Below are positions 1 to 9,861 of a stretch of DNA of 35,100 nt, in pieces. The DNA is from Zygnema cylindricum (taxonomy: Eukaryota > Streptophyta > Zygnematophyceae > Zygnematales > Zygnemataceae), in assembly GCA_037447655.1 (NCBI GenBank), contig JBBHKE010003201.1:145119-180218 (forward strand), in the 5' to 3' direction. The position numbers and the translations under genes are program-made. Position 1 is the first letter of the stretch. Each line of letters begins with the position of its first letter. The notes below the pieces were generated by a model. That model did not search any database and was not told the origin of the DNA. It saw nothing but the letters and a program-made list of their open reading frames with translations.

Positions 1-92
1 TGTACAGAATGTACGATAGTATCGTCGAAATCAATGTCGACATTGATATATTGCAATTAGCGGCGATATGATATAGCAGCCCAACATATCGA
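1..92. mobile_element. possible truncated end of a hAT-like MITE
   Basis: The first 90 bases are rich in CGATAT-type palindromes and contain GCGATATGA followed by CCCAACAT, resembling the right end of the MITE at 4481-4911 (GCGATATGAA then CCCAACATTA). The match is gapped, and any partner end would lie outside the window, so this is only a suggestion. The rest of 93-550 shows no gene I can support. Confidence 0.22.
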
Positions 93-550
93 ATATCGAG
101 ACCCTTAAATATAGTAAATATCGATTTTCGACAAACCTGTTCGTATATATCACTAGCGTAACATAAAGGAAATAAAATGACCATTGAGAATTCGGATATG
201 CTAAATGAGGTTTATGTGAACATAGTAGGAAAAACTCTAAACATACCGGTCCCAGAAAGGTAGAAAACCAACCTGTATAGCAATTGAAATAAAAGTTATT
301 TTCCGACTCTCAGATTCCTACATATTACACAGTATTTATGTGATATTTGATGAAAAGGTCACCAATGGAAAGGTAAGAGAAAGATATTTCGATTGTTTAT
401 TTTCATTACAAAAGCCCGACAATTGGGTCCGGAGAAAAATACATTTAAGAAAACAAAAAACCTCTACTTGAATAGCAATAAACATGAAAATTGAGGACAT
501 GATTTTAAACTTGTCTTGATTTCATCCACACAAGTGCTGGTAAGCATATA

Positions 551-835
551 ATGGAGAAAATTAAGAGAGGAGATAGAGTGAGATATAGAGGGGAAGAAAG
601 AGGAGAGAGGAGAAGAAGGAGAAGAAGGACAAGAAGACCAGAGAGGATAGAGGAGAGTGCTGAGAAAAAAGAGGAGAGAGATGAAAAAGGAAAGAGAGTG
701 AAGGAACAATATGAAGAGGAGAGAGGGGAGAAGGTAGGAGGATGAAGGACAAGCGAGCGAACAAGTAAAAAGAGAGGAAAAGGAGAAAAGAGAAAGAGAG
801 AGCAGAATTAGGAGAAGGTAGGAAGAGAGGAAATA
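551..835. repeat. homopurine (GA-rich) tract
   Basis: About 285 bases are almost entirely A and G on the plus strand, as irregular GAGAGG/GAAGGA/AAAGAG motifs. On the strand of the transporter gene this is a pyrimidine-rich stretch that could lie in one of its downstream introns. The short reading frames across it are low-complexity shadows. Confidence 0.75.
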
Positions 836-972
836 TTTCTTACACCAAAACAGTACTATTAATGAAATCCACACTAATAATGGTGAAAGACGTACCTCTG
901 TGTCACAACTTGAAATTTGTCAAATGATATCCACACTAAAAATGTAAAAAGAAAAAGAAAAAAAAAACATAC

Positions 973-2093
973 CTCTAAGATGCCCTCCAGTACTGATATA
1001 CGCCACAAAAGCGGCCGCAGCTAGAAAAGCCGAAAAATCTCCTAAAATTGTGACCTCGTTTTCACTATTTCGTCCACTTGTCGAACCACTAACCATAATT
1101 AAAGCTCCCAAAAACCCCAAAAAAACCCCTCCGAGCTCTCCGGGAGAAAGGGGATCTTTTCTTATCCAAGCAACGAAGACGAGAATGAGAGGAACGGTAC
1201 AAACAAAAAGAAGGGAGTGAGGGAGGCTCGTGTGGTCTATGGAGAGAACCTGTCGAAACATTAAAGACAACGACAGTAAATAAATATATTGAGGCAACGT
1301 TATCATAGGTAGTCTAATAGAACAATGAGAGAGTCAAAAAATAAGACCGCAGAAACAAAAACAAAGGCCATTTAAAAAAAAAAAGCATAAAATCGTTTGA
1401 CCATTTATACGACGATTTCAGAAATTTCTTCTCAATTTCCACAAACTTATTCATGTATGAACCTTCGCCTTTCTTTCTAAGATCACTAAAGAGTAAAAAG
1501 GAGAAACTATGCGTAAATTATTACATTGATCAATCCCTAATGAAACCCAAAAAAATATTTATAACTCAACATCACAAAAATGGCATTAAACAAAAAAGAA
1601 AAAAACACCCAACATCACAAAAACGATATTAATAAAAAGACAGAAAATTTTCAAAAAAAAGACTCACCCAAAGTGCAAAATGAAAAGCGAGTGCAATCCC
1701 ACTTCCCAACAAAAGAATAAGCGTCCTATGCTCGAAAAAATCTTCTTTGATGTGATTTTCCGTCACTTTCCATTGGTAAAAAAAACCGGGAAGTAAAATT
1801 ATAGAAGTTGCTTGTAATCTCCAACTGGCCCGAGTTAAAGAAGCCGCATGTTCCATAGTTTTCATAACTGCCCCGGCCGAAGAAACGGCACAAATAGCAA
1901 AAACTAAAACAATATATACATACCAAGGTTTTATCAATTCGACAATTTCGAATGTATTCTTGAATTCGACATCTTCCTCCTCTGTGGGATTGAGAGTAGA
2001 AAACTCGACGTCCTCGGACCGGGAATCTCCCCGTGAGGGAGGTTTTGTATAGGAGAGAGGGGAAGGATCCTGATCCTCTGAAAAGGAGCTCAT
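973..2093 (-). CDS. EamA/DMT-family membrane transporter, first two coding exons (3' part not found)
   Basis: Two exons fit together: 2093-1668 (142 codons) and 1249-973. The donor after the first is GTGAGT, the acceptor before the second is CGACAG, and the join is in phase 0 (…FALW then VLSIDHTS…). The next donor is GTATGT at 972, in phase 1. The N-terminal ~50 residues are hydrophilic and acidic. Hydrophobic segments follow: the one starting WYVYIVLVFAICAV, LQATSIILLPGFFYQW, LILLLGSGIALAFHF, LLFVCTVPLILVFVAWI, GELGGVFLGFLGALIM and FSAFLAAAAFVAYI. The spacing and motifs (SLPHSLLFV, SPGELGGVFLG, LGDFSAFLAA) are those of the first EamA repeat of drug/metabolite transporters, integral membrane carriers of small metabolites; the substrate cannot be inferred. 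I chose the start at 2093 for its CACCATGA context; an in-frame ATG lies at 2147. The second EamA half is missing from the visible sequence and may lie beyond position 1. Confidence 0.72.
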
Positions 2094-3214
2094 GGTGAGA
2101 AATTCTCTCTCCCTCCCTATCTCTCTCTCACTATCACACTCTTTCACTCACGCAGTTTGACCCTCGCTTTCTCTCTCTTACACACCACTCTGACCCTCTC
2201 TCTCCTCCCCTTCCTCTCTGCACTAATTACACTTTTTATCACACTTAAATCTCTATAAGAGCTCCTATTGCTCGAATCTTGTCGTGAACTGTAGACGGAA
2301 AACTCCTGACATAGAATCTCTGCAATTTCCGATACAAAGTAACATCTTTGTACTCCCTTACTTAAAAATACAAAGGAATGGATGTTTCACTTGATCCTTG
2401 AAAAAGCCCAAAGTGCATGTTCACCGACATTGGAGTCCACATTTAAGTTTAACAATCTTAATTTGTTCGTAAAAATGTTGAACCTCAAGTGGTAGATGAT
2501 ATCCAAAAAAACAAAGTGGGAGGCGATACAAGAGCTTCTAAAAGGAATTGATGGAATCGATTATTTCCTTCATGTATGAATTGAAACATGGAAATTGAAA
2601 TTGAAATTGAAATTGAAGTTGGCAAGTTCATTTAATATATTTGCAAACAAAACCCGTCTCAATTATGTTATAATCACGACCGATTGTTTTCACCGATTCA
2701 TGGACATGATATGTATCCTGATACAATGCCATTGGAAAAGAAAAAAGATAGACACAAACATAGGTTAAAAACAGACAAAACAAACACATAAGAGAAAGAT
2801 AAACAAAAACACATAAGAAAAATGAACAATTAGTCATGCATTTGGTTTCCTGGCATTCTAGAGGGAGTAACATTTTTATAATGAAAGAAAGAAACGCAAA
2901 ACCCTAAAACAAAATGATCAAATTAAAAAAAAGGGCATTTTAGACTTTTAACAAACCCCTTTGGCTCCCTACCTCTCTCCCCTCCTTAAGAATTAAATTA
3001 CACTAAATATTAACATTTAAATACGCTGAGAAATTTTAATAATAAAATACATTGAGTACTTAAACATTAAAATACATTAAAAATTAGCATTCGAATACAC
3101 TAAAAAATGTAACATTAGAATACATTAGCTACTGAGACATTAAATTACACTAAATATGAACAGTAAAACATAATATTAACATTGAAATACTCTAAATAGT
3201 AGCATAAAAAAAAC
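2094..3214. other. upstream region of the transporter gene, with simple repeats
   Basis: No gene is supported here. Positions 2100-2220 are CT-rich on the plus strand (GA-rich in the likely 5' leader of the minus-strand transporter). Positions 2591-2618 carry four to five copies of the 6-mer GAAATT. Positions 3000-3200 form a degenerate array of ~20-27-bp units built around ACATTAAAATACA. Short frames such as 2628-2873 have low-complexity composition and no recognisable domain. Confidence 0.5.
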
Positions 3215-3434
3215 TACACCGTGTATCGCTATTAGTGTTAATGTTTTTTTCGTCTCTTTAAACATATTTCCTCCGTACACGCATGTCAGTTTTAGATCAG
3301 ACGGTTGTGATTGAAAGGTAAGATTCCCAGCTTCCGATTGACGGTCTTAAATTGAAAATCGCACAAGTGTGTACGGAGAAAAGATGTTTTAAGCGGCGAA
3401 AAAATTATTAACACTAATAGTGATACACGGTGTA
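3215..3434. mobile_element. ~220-bp TA-flanked inverted-repeat MITE, copy A
   Basis: The ends are inverted repeats: CACCGTGTATCGCTATTAG on the left and CTAATAGTGATACACGGTG on the right, each bordered by TA. The inversion continues inward (TTTTTTTCG against CGAAAAAA; CTCCGTACAC against GTGTACGGAG), so almost the whole element can fold as one hairpin. A TA duplication with long inverted repeats is typical of Tc1/mariner-type MITEs; the superfamily is inference. Related copies lie at 4235-4456, 4460-5117 (interrupted), 14475-14695 and 20512-20733, with a diverged relative at 7899-8122. Confidence 0.85.
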
Positions 3435-3974
3435 CATATCAATATTAAAATAAATTAAAAGTTTATTTATGAAAGCCTCCAACGACAAGGTTGAATTTTG
3501 AGTGAAGACATGATTTTGTCACAAATAAAAAATAAAATTAACAAAAATTAAATTTAATCGAGAACAAAAATTATTCGTAATAATAAAATTGGAGAAAAAT
3601 TGCAAATATTTTTTCACAAATAACTATGAATAGCGTTGCACGAATAGCTATTTTATTTAATCATTTGAGAATCAGCATTAACCTTGACATATTAGATAAA
3701 GAAAAACATGAAAAAACTATTTATTTCTCTTTTTTTTTTTTCTTCATGTCAATCCTCATGTAAAACTCACACTTTTGCTATTCAAATTTAACAAAAAAAA
3801 GGGAAAAAAAGTGGTTTTCTTGCTTGTCTTTTGTAGTTAATTTGTCTTTTTCTCAATTTTCGAACCGTAAAACCTAAGCAAGTCCGTCCAAACCATATGA
3901 AAAAAAAAAAAAACATAAAAAGAAAAGATAGAAAAAAAAACACATACGAAAAAATACACATACAACAAAAAATC

Positions 3975-3977
<3 letters not shown>

Positions 3978-4014
<37 letters not shown>
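3978..4014. repeat. (TA)n microsatellite
   Basis: An uninterrupted TA dinucleotide run of about 18 units lies in an A-rich stretch. The surrounding 3435-4234 interval is AT-rich with no supported gene; the Tyr-Ile frames on both strands are simple translations of this repeat. Confidence 0.9.
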
Positions 4015-4017
<3 letters not shown>

Positions 4018-4234
4018 GTGACAAAAAAAAAGGAGACATATTAAAAAAAAACACTCACAAGCTCCTCCAAGCTGTTGATTTTTCAATCCAAATCGTGAAA
4101 GTCAACGGAGGGCCTTAAGGAAGGGCGTTGACCATTGTTGTTATTAGGGTTTAGCATTATTAGGGCAAACCAACAAGTATTTCCGTATTTCGAAAACAGT
4201 ACCACACGGTACACTACAGTACAGTACGGTACAG

Positions 4235-4456
4235 TACACCGTGTATCGGTATTAGTGTTAATGTTTTTTTCGTCTCTTAAAACATACTTTCTTTCGTGCA
4301 CACTTGACCTATTGTGGATCTGACGGTTGCGATTGAAAGGTAAGATTCTCAGCTTCCGATAGGCGGTCTCAAATTGAAAATCGGACAAGTGTGTACGGAG
4401 AAAAGATGTTTTAAGTAGCGAAAAAATTATCAACACTAATAGCGATTCACGATGTA
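4235..4456. mobile_element. ~220-bp TA-flanked MITE, copy B
   Basis: This copy has the same organisation as the element at 3215: CACCGTGTATCGG at the left end, TTCACGATG at the right, TA on both sides, and a conserved core including GACGGTTGCGATTGAAAGG and GTGTACGGAGAAAAGATG. It sits three bases (CAG) from the next copy, so the two are nearly head to tail in the same orientation. Confidence 0.85.
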
Positions 4457-4480
4457 CAGTACACCGTGTATCGCTATGAG

Positions 4481-4911
4481 TAGTGTTGGGTATCGAGGAC
4501 CTTTTGCCGATATTCGATATATATCGAATTTCAGGTACCCGATATTCGATATATCGCTTCGATATATCGAAAACCAAATCATCGCGATATATCGCCGATA
4601 TATATCGTATCGCCGATATATCGAACCATAAAAAAATGAAAATTTTCAATTTTTTTTTTCTTCCAAAACCCAAACCCCCCCCCCCCCCCCCCCCCCCCCC
4701 CAAATTTCCGTACGACCTTCTGTACAATTTTCCGTACAATTTCTCGTACGATTACCGTACAATGACTGTACGGACACCCATTTTTTGCGATATATATCGC
4801 GATAATTTATGTTGGTCTCGGTACGATATATCAAGGAATCTGCTCGATCGATATTCGATATATAGAATATCGAAATTATCGCGATATGAATTAACCCGAT
4901 ACCCAACATTA
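4481..4911. mobile_element. hAT-like MITE nested in the ~220-bp element
   Basis: The element starts TAGTGTTGGGTATCG and ends CGATACCCAACATTA, 15-bp terminal inverted repeats with one mismatch. It is flanked by 8-bp direct repeats GCTATGAG (4473-4480) and GCTATTAG (4912-4919), one mismatch apart. An 8-bp duplication and a TAGTGTTG-type end are characteristic of hAT elements. The interior is filled with CGATATATCG palindromes and a run of 27 C; there is no transposase frame. Confidence 0.8.
4675..4701. repeat. poly(C) run of 27
   Basis: A homopolymer of 27 C lies inside the nested hAT-like MITE. Runs this long are prone to sequencing-length error, so the exact count is uncertain. The Gly-rich and Pro-rich frames across it are artefacts. 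Confidence 0.85.
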
Positions 4912-5158
4912 GCTATTAGTGTTAACATTTTTTTCGCCAATTAAAAAAAACCTTCTCTCCGTGCACACCTGCCAGATTTTTGATCAGAGATTGCCTTTCG
5001 GTGAAAATCTCATATCTCGACCGCGACCGTTGGATCAACAATCTGACAGCTGTGTACGGAGAAAAGATGTTCTAAAGAGGCGAAAAAAAAGTAACATTAA
5101 CAGCGATACACTGTGTATTGTCCTGTGTTCAAAAAATCGATAGCATTGTAGTTCGAAT

Positions 5159-5785
5159 CAGAGGTCGCAAACGGTCAACCGAAACCGTGACCGACCGTTA
5201 ACCGACCGCCCGCGCTGGATCCGGAACGGATTCGGTTGCCAAATTTTGAGGCCCGGGCGGTTGCGGTCGGTTGATTCACCAGAAAAATAAAAACGGTCGA
5301 TTACGGTCGGTCAACCAAAAAACCAAAAAAATGAAAATTTTGTATTGTCCATACAATCCAACATTATTGTACTTTGTACTCTTTGGTATCGTGGAAGTAC
5401 GTGACATCATGATTAACGTCGCAAATCTGACACGGTAGTAACACTATTCATTTCGTAAATCTTAGGGAACGCGACAAAGCGTCGCAAATGTGACACGGTA
5501 GTACACTATTCCTTTCGTAAATCTAAGGGAACGCGACAAATCGTAATAATTGGCTTATTCATACGTCGTACATTAGTTAATTTTGTACTTTTTCGGTAAC
5601 GGGCGGGAACGGTTAGTCTCGAGAAATTGAGTTTCGGTTAACTTTTATTTTCGTAAACGCCGGTCGGTTAACGGTTAAAATTTTTATAGCGTGACATAAC
5701 CCTGTCGGGCGTTGGTTACTCAGATTTTGAAAAAAAAAAAAAGGTCGATTTCGGTTATGTAAAATTTTGACTTTTGCGACCTCTG
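5159..5785. mobile_element. hAT-like non-autonomous element, 627 bp
   Basis: The ends are CAGAGGTCGCAAA and TTTGCGACCTCTG, perfect 13-bp inverted repeats, flanked by identical 8-bp direct repeats GTTCGAAT (5151-5158 and 5786-5793). CAGNG-type ends with 8-bp duplications are the hAT signature. The interior contains many CGGTCGGTTAACGG-like motifs and a 63-bp tandem duplication at 5418-5544. No protein-coding region is visible, so it must depend on a transposase elsewhere. Confidence 0.88.
5418..5544. repeat. two tandem 63-bp units inside the hAT-like element
   Basis: Each unit runs from GTCGCAAAT(C/G)TGACACGGTA through CACTATTC and TTTCGTAAATCT to GGGAACGCGACAAA. The two copies differ at only a few positions. 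Confidence 0.8.
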
Positions 5786-5793
5786 GTTCGAAT

Positions 5794-6215
5794 TCTGGAA
5801 TTACGTTACGTATATCGAATTAGTATCGTAATTTGCGATTTTTCGTAAGAAACCATTATCAAAGAAAAGCAGAACTGAGCGCATCGGCCACTACCTGTTT
5901 GCCATCCGATACATCCATGTACTGTAGCATAAAAATTATACCGAACCGGCCGTAATTCGGGGAAACACTTTTCCAATGCGACGATTGTGTACAACAGAAA
6001 AAGCAAAATGGTACAGAATTTGTACAAACTTGGTACAAACTGACCGGAATGATCGAATACAATACATTGCAGTACAGTACGGTACTGTGCTTGTCTGTAA
6101 TGTCAACATTATATTCCGGTTATCTTGGATAACCAGTTTGTCGTGTTATGACAACCACCTATCTGCATAATGTGCTGGTTCAAGAAGACGTCACAAAGTA
6201 CAAACAGTAAAATAC
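5794..6215. other. unannotated interval between transposable elements
   Basis: No gene or element boundary is evident. GTACAGTAC/GGTAC-type short palindromes are frequent around 6060-6090, as they are elsewhere beside the TA-flanked MITEs. Overlapping frames of 64-73 codons on both strands have no recognisable feature. Confidence 0.35.
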
Positions 6216-6218
6216 TAA

Positions 6219-6926
6219 GGGCGTGTCCCTATGTGTTCAAGTAAGGGTTTTTTTCCCGTCGTTTACACAAAAAATGGACTTCCTACTTGAAAATACTACG
6301 CCGTACGAAAAATGGGCAAAAATTCAAATACATTTTGCGTCATCTTGGAACTTGAAAGGTACGGCGATTTGGTAGTATTATCATTGCGACCCGCTTCCAG
6401 CTCATCTTCACACTTGCACTGAAATCAAATCGCGACCTGCTTTTAATCAAAATACTACCCTATTGACGAATAGAAATCTTGGGTTGCACGCGTCAAAAGT
6501 TTTCATTTGTCTTTTTGCAGTTGGGAGAATACACGAAAAAAAATTTGTTTGTCCGTTTGCTTATGTTGTCCACTTGTGGGCGTCTACAAATGTCATTTTG
6601 TAGACGTAGGCGATTGCTTATGTCGTTCACGTGTGGGCGTCAACAAATGACAATCGGCGTCGACAATTGTCCCAGTATGTCAGAAGCTCTTTGCGGCGTA
6701 CAAATATCCGCAGTTTGTTGCGAGATCGTTGGCGTCTACAAATGTCAGCAGTTTGTTGGCGTCTGCAGGTGTCGCAAGTATTGGCGACGTGTACAACTGC
6801 CACATATTCAAAATAATGAACGCGCAAGTACCGATTGACATAGGCACACTTTGAAAAGTACACCGTAAAATCTGCGCTAAATTCCAAAATAACGTTTCAA
6901 AATATCGGTTACATGGAGACACACCC
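6219..6926. mobile_element. PIF/Harbinger-like MITE, 708 bp
   Basis: The left end GGGCGTGTCCCTATGT and right end ACATGGAGACACACCC are imperfect inverted repeats, flanked by TAA (6216-6218 and 6927-6929). A 3-bp TAA/TTA duplication with GGG-starting ends fits PIF/Harbinger (Tourist-like) MITEs. The interior holds a 56-bp direct repeat (6558-6594 and 6614-6650) and recurring GTCTACAAATGTC and GTTGGCGTC motifs. Apparent reading frames here are not protein-like. Confidence 0.78.
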
Positions 6927-6929
6927 TAA

Positions 6930-7873
6930 GGGGGTGTCCCCATGTAATCGGTACTTTGATAAATTATTTTGGACTGTAGTGAAGATTCTCCGTACTACTT
7001 TGAAGAGCGTCCCAATGTGCGTTTATGAAATCGGAACTTTGACATGTGACGGTTGTAGACGTAGGTACAAATTGTGACGATTGAAGGCGACTACGAAACT
7101 TCTGACGATTGGTGACGCCAACAAAAACAGCGACAGTGGTAGACGTCTAGATTTTTGTGAAATTGTAGACGTTTAGGGTTTGGTGACACTGTGACGTCAC
7201 GCTCTCTTGTGACAACGTCGACGTCACGGATTCAAGAACTTTCCGCCATGGTTTTCTGAATTCGTTTTTTCTACTTTTCTCACTCGACTTGCCATTAAAA
7301 AAAAACCAAAAAATTGACAGATTTTTTTTTTTAAATATCTTTCATTTATACCACTATTGTCATGTCTCATTTTAAAAAGTGTGAGAAAAGAGCGATGGTG
7401 TGAGAGGGAGAGGGGAGAGGCGACGACGGCGCAAAATTTTGCAAAGCACCCCATGAATGAAATTGGAGGTCCGAGACCCCTGCAAATTTTTTTCTGTACA
7501 TGCGTGTGACGGGCACGGAGAAAAATAGCGAGGACTCTCCTTCGTCCTAAAATTTTACAAATCGTGTGGCCCGTGCGTGGTTCGTTTTTCAATCGCTGTT
7601 TGGGCGGTACTTGATTCAAAATCACCCCTTCGAGGTGATTTTGGAAGAAGTTTTTTTTTGGGCTGGATTCTCTTGCCAGGGGGTCGAAAAGGGGAAAACG
7701 CCAAAATGCATTCACATGACGACAAAAACGCCGTACATTCAAAGTATGAATTGACACACTCTACTTTGGTAAAAAATATTTTTTCGTACGGCTAAAGTTT
7801 TTGTCAAAGTTCCCTGAATTTTAGGGCAAAAAGACAGAGAAAAGTATGTACTTAAAAACATGGGGACACCCCC
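6930..7873. mobile_element. PIF/Harbinger-like MITE, 944 bp
   Basis: The left end GGGGGTGTCCCCATGT and right end ACATGGGGACACCCCC are perfect 16-bp inverted repeats, flanked by TAA (6927-6929, shared with the element before, and 7874-7876). It belongs to the same terminal-repeat family as 6219-6926 but the interiors differ. A 177-codon minus-strand frame (7224-7757) has no recognisable transposase motif. Confidence 0.82.
7617..7643. repeat. perfect 10-bp-stem hairpin
   Basis: CAAAATCACC and GGTGATTTTG are exact inverted repeats around the 7-base loop CCTTCGA, within the 944-bp PIF/Harbinger-like element. No function is evident. Confidence 0.6.
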
Positions 7874-7898
7874 TAAAACTGCAGGGGAACTACGAGAC

Positions 7899-8122
7899 TA
7901 CGCTGCCCATCGATATTAGTGTTGAGCATTTTTTGGGCAGTCAAAAATGTCTAGCTTTCTATTGAGGACCGTTGGATATTTTATCTGGGGCAAGCAATCT
8001 AAAAGATAGCAATGATACTCATCGATCGTGATGTCACGATTGGAACTCGGAATAATAAGTGACGAGAAAAAAAACTTTAACCGCCCAAAAAATGTTTAAC
8101 TCTAATAGCGATGAACGGTGTA
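7899..8122. mobile_element. diverged TA-flanked MITE, 224 bp
   Basis: The left end CGCTGCCCATCGATATTAGT and right end TCTAATAGCGATGAACGGTG are imperfect inverted repeats between TA dinucleotides. They are followed inward by TTTTTTGGGC against GCCCAAAAAA. The size and end layout match the ~220-bp family while the interior differs, so this is a subfamily or sister family. Confidence 0.72.
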
Positions 8123-8262
8123 GTCTTAAAGCACCTTTTTCCCGTGCACATGTGCCCTATTTTGGATTGGAGACCACCAATCGGAGGAAGAGAATCTTGC
8201 CTTTCAAAAACAACCGTCGGATTTACTATCCAACACGTGTGCACCAAGAAAAGATGTTTGTT
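8123..8262. mobile_element. internal fragment of the ~220-bp MITE family
   Basis: The segment contains CCGTGCACATGTGCC, GACCACCAATCGGAGG, GAGAATCTTGCCTTTC, CAACCGTCGGAT and CACCAAGAAAAGATGTTT. These correspond to core segments of the intact copies, but neither end is present. It directly abuts the preceding element. Confidence 0.6.
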
Positions 8263-8442
8263 TGTTTTGTTTTGTGTGGTGTACACAATGCCATAGTGCA
8301 ATCCTCTCCCTAGAGACTCAAAAATAACCTTCGATTTTGAAAAATTAACTTCGTTACAAACGAGAACGGTCGATAAACATCGACAACTTTTTAAAAAACA
8401 ATAACATGTGTCGTTAAGGTGTGAATAATGATGCAACTCAGT

Positions 8443-8540
8443 GGAGAGGGAGAGGGAGAGGGAGAGGGAGAGGGAGAGGGCGAGGGAGAGGGAGAGGGCG
8501 AGGGAGAGGGAGAGAGCGAGGGAGAGGGAGAGTGAGAGAG
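8443..8540. repeat. (GGGAGA)n microsatellite
   Basis: About 15 GGGAGA units with occasional GGGCGA variants form a purine tract in non-coding DNA. Confidence 0.9.
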
Positions 8541-9861
8541 ATCTCCTATATTCTTAAAGTGTGAAGTACCTTCTATGCGTTTATAGCGGTGCCAAAAAAG
8601 TCATTCACTTTGTGTGACACCTGTCACACTGTCAGTGCCCCTTCATGTAGATTGTCAAGGAACCAAAAGTATGTGAAATTGACACCGACTTCTAACCAAT
8701 GGGAGCGCAGGATGCAGTGTTAAATAAATACATTTACCCAAAAAGTAAAACAGGAATAATATGATGGACGTCGGTATCGAGTAATCTAACAATTATATTG
8801 TTTTGTTATTGTTAAATTGTTCGTCATGATAGAGTTCATGATGTTGAACTCGGGATCTCTTCAAAATTCATGTGCAAAAAAATTGATGTTCCCAATTATT
8901 TTCGTTCACAAATATTTTCACTCCCTCCCAAATTTGTCATTCACAAATGTTTTCATTCATAAAAGTCATAAAAACCCTAAAATATACTAGCTTACATATT
9001 GAGTCAAACGAAATCAATAGCCAACTATTCATAAAAATAAACAAACCTTTCCAAAATTAAACCTGAAGGTCAAACAATAAAATACACATCATTTGTTTAA
9101 CTATTTTAACAACCAAAAAAACATATCCCAATGCATAACATCCTGGTCTTTCACTTCATATAATCGTATATATGTTTCTCCGTCCACATTTTTACTTTTT
9201 TTTGGACCTTACAAAAGATTATTTTTTTTAAAATAAAACTACATACAACATAATATCAATTCACATGTGATAGAATTGAACCCGTCTTATTTTGGGAGAT
9301 TTGTAAACCTACCTTTGGGAAATTATTCTTTAATTCTATACAAATTGTTAAAAATATATACATGATTCATAAACTACATTAGGACCACTTTATCATTCCT
9401 GCGTTGACATTTTTTGACATATAAAGAAAAGACAGATATAAGACTTAGCATGTGCTTTATCGACTAATAATAGAACCTAAAAAGACAATCGTTATTTCTA
9501 TAGTTGAACTAGAAATCTAGTCTTTGTCAAAAGACAAACCTCAGAAATCCTTAATAGCTTTAACCTTCCCGATTCTCGCTTCACTACCCACCATATTTAG
9601 TATGGACCAAAACTAACTTTCCATACCATATCCGATACCAATTCTCGAAATCCACATAACTTTTGTGTGGACCATAGAAGTTAACAACAGTAAAATAGGT
9701 GGGACTACAAGCATTACTAAAGCCCAGTTCTTTCTCGCATACATGATTTTGGTAGAAACCATGTTGTTTTCCATCCACGCCAAAAGTCATACACACCAAT
9801 TATTCCCGATTTCGGTCACACGGTCGTAAACTAGTTCTTGTATATTTTTTTTGTCCATTTT
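8541..9861. other. AT-rich intergenic region, 3' side of the PLP-enzyme gene
   Basis: No gene is supported in these 1.3 kb. The interval nearest 9862 should hold the 3' untranslated region of the minus-strand PLP enzyme. A 71-codon minus frame at 9584-9799 has balanced composition but no recognisable domain. The phrase ATATTTAGTATGGAC at 9592 recurs approximately at 12433 (TTATTTAGTATGGAC) and 18613 (TTATTTAGTGTGGCC), hinting at a dispersed repeat I could not delimit. Confidence 0.4.

Larger units (their letters stand above)
4460..5117. mobile_element. ~220-bp TA-flanked MITE, copy C, split by another element
   Basis: The left end CACCGTGTATCGCTAT begins next to the TA at 4460-4461; the right end AGCGATACACTGTG finishes next to the TA at 5116-5117. 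Between them a 431-bp element (4481-4911) and its 8-bp duplication are inserted after the first ~20 bases. Removing insert plus one duplication leaves 219 bp, the size of the intact copies, which supports the nesting. Confidence 0.82.

Noticed and set aside
464-874. 136-codon minus-strand Ser/Leu/Phe-rich frame, possibly a further transporter exon
   Set aside because: It is a translation of a pyrimidine tract and lacks the expected EamA motifs.
4083-4739. 218-codon minus frame with Gly-rich start
   Set aside because: It runs through two MITEs and a poly(C) run; it is a by-product of repeats.
7224-7757. 177-codon minus-strand frame inside the 944-bp MITE
   Set aside because: There is no transposase motif or recognisable domain, and it is confined to a non-autonomous element; chance opening is likelier.
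9584-9799. 71-codon minus frame with balanced composition downstream of the PLP enzyme
   Set aside because: No domain, no splice partner; it most likely lies in the 3' flank.
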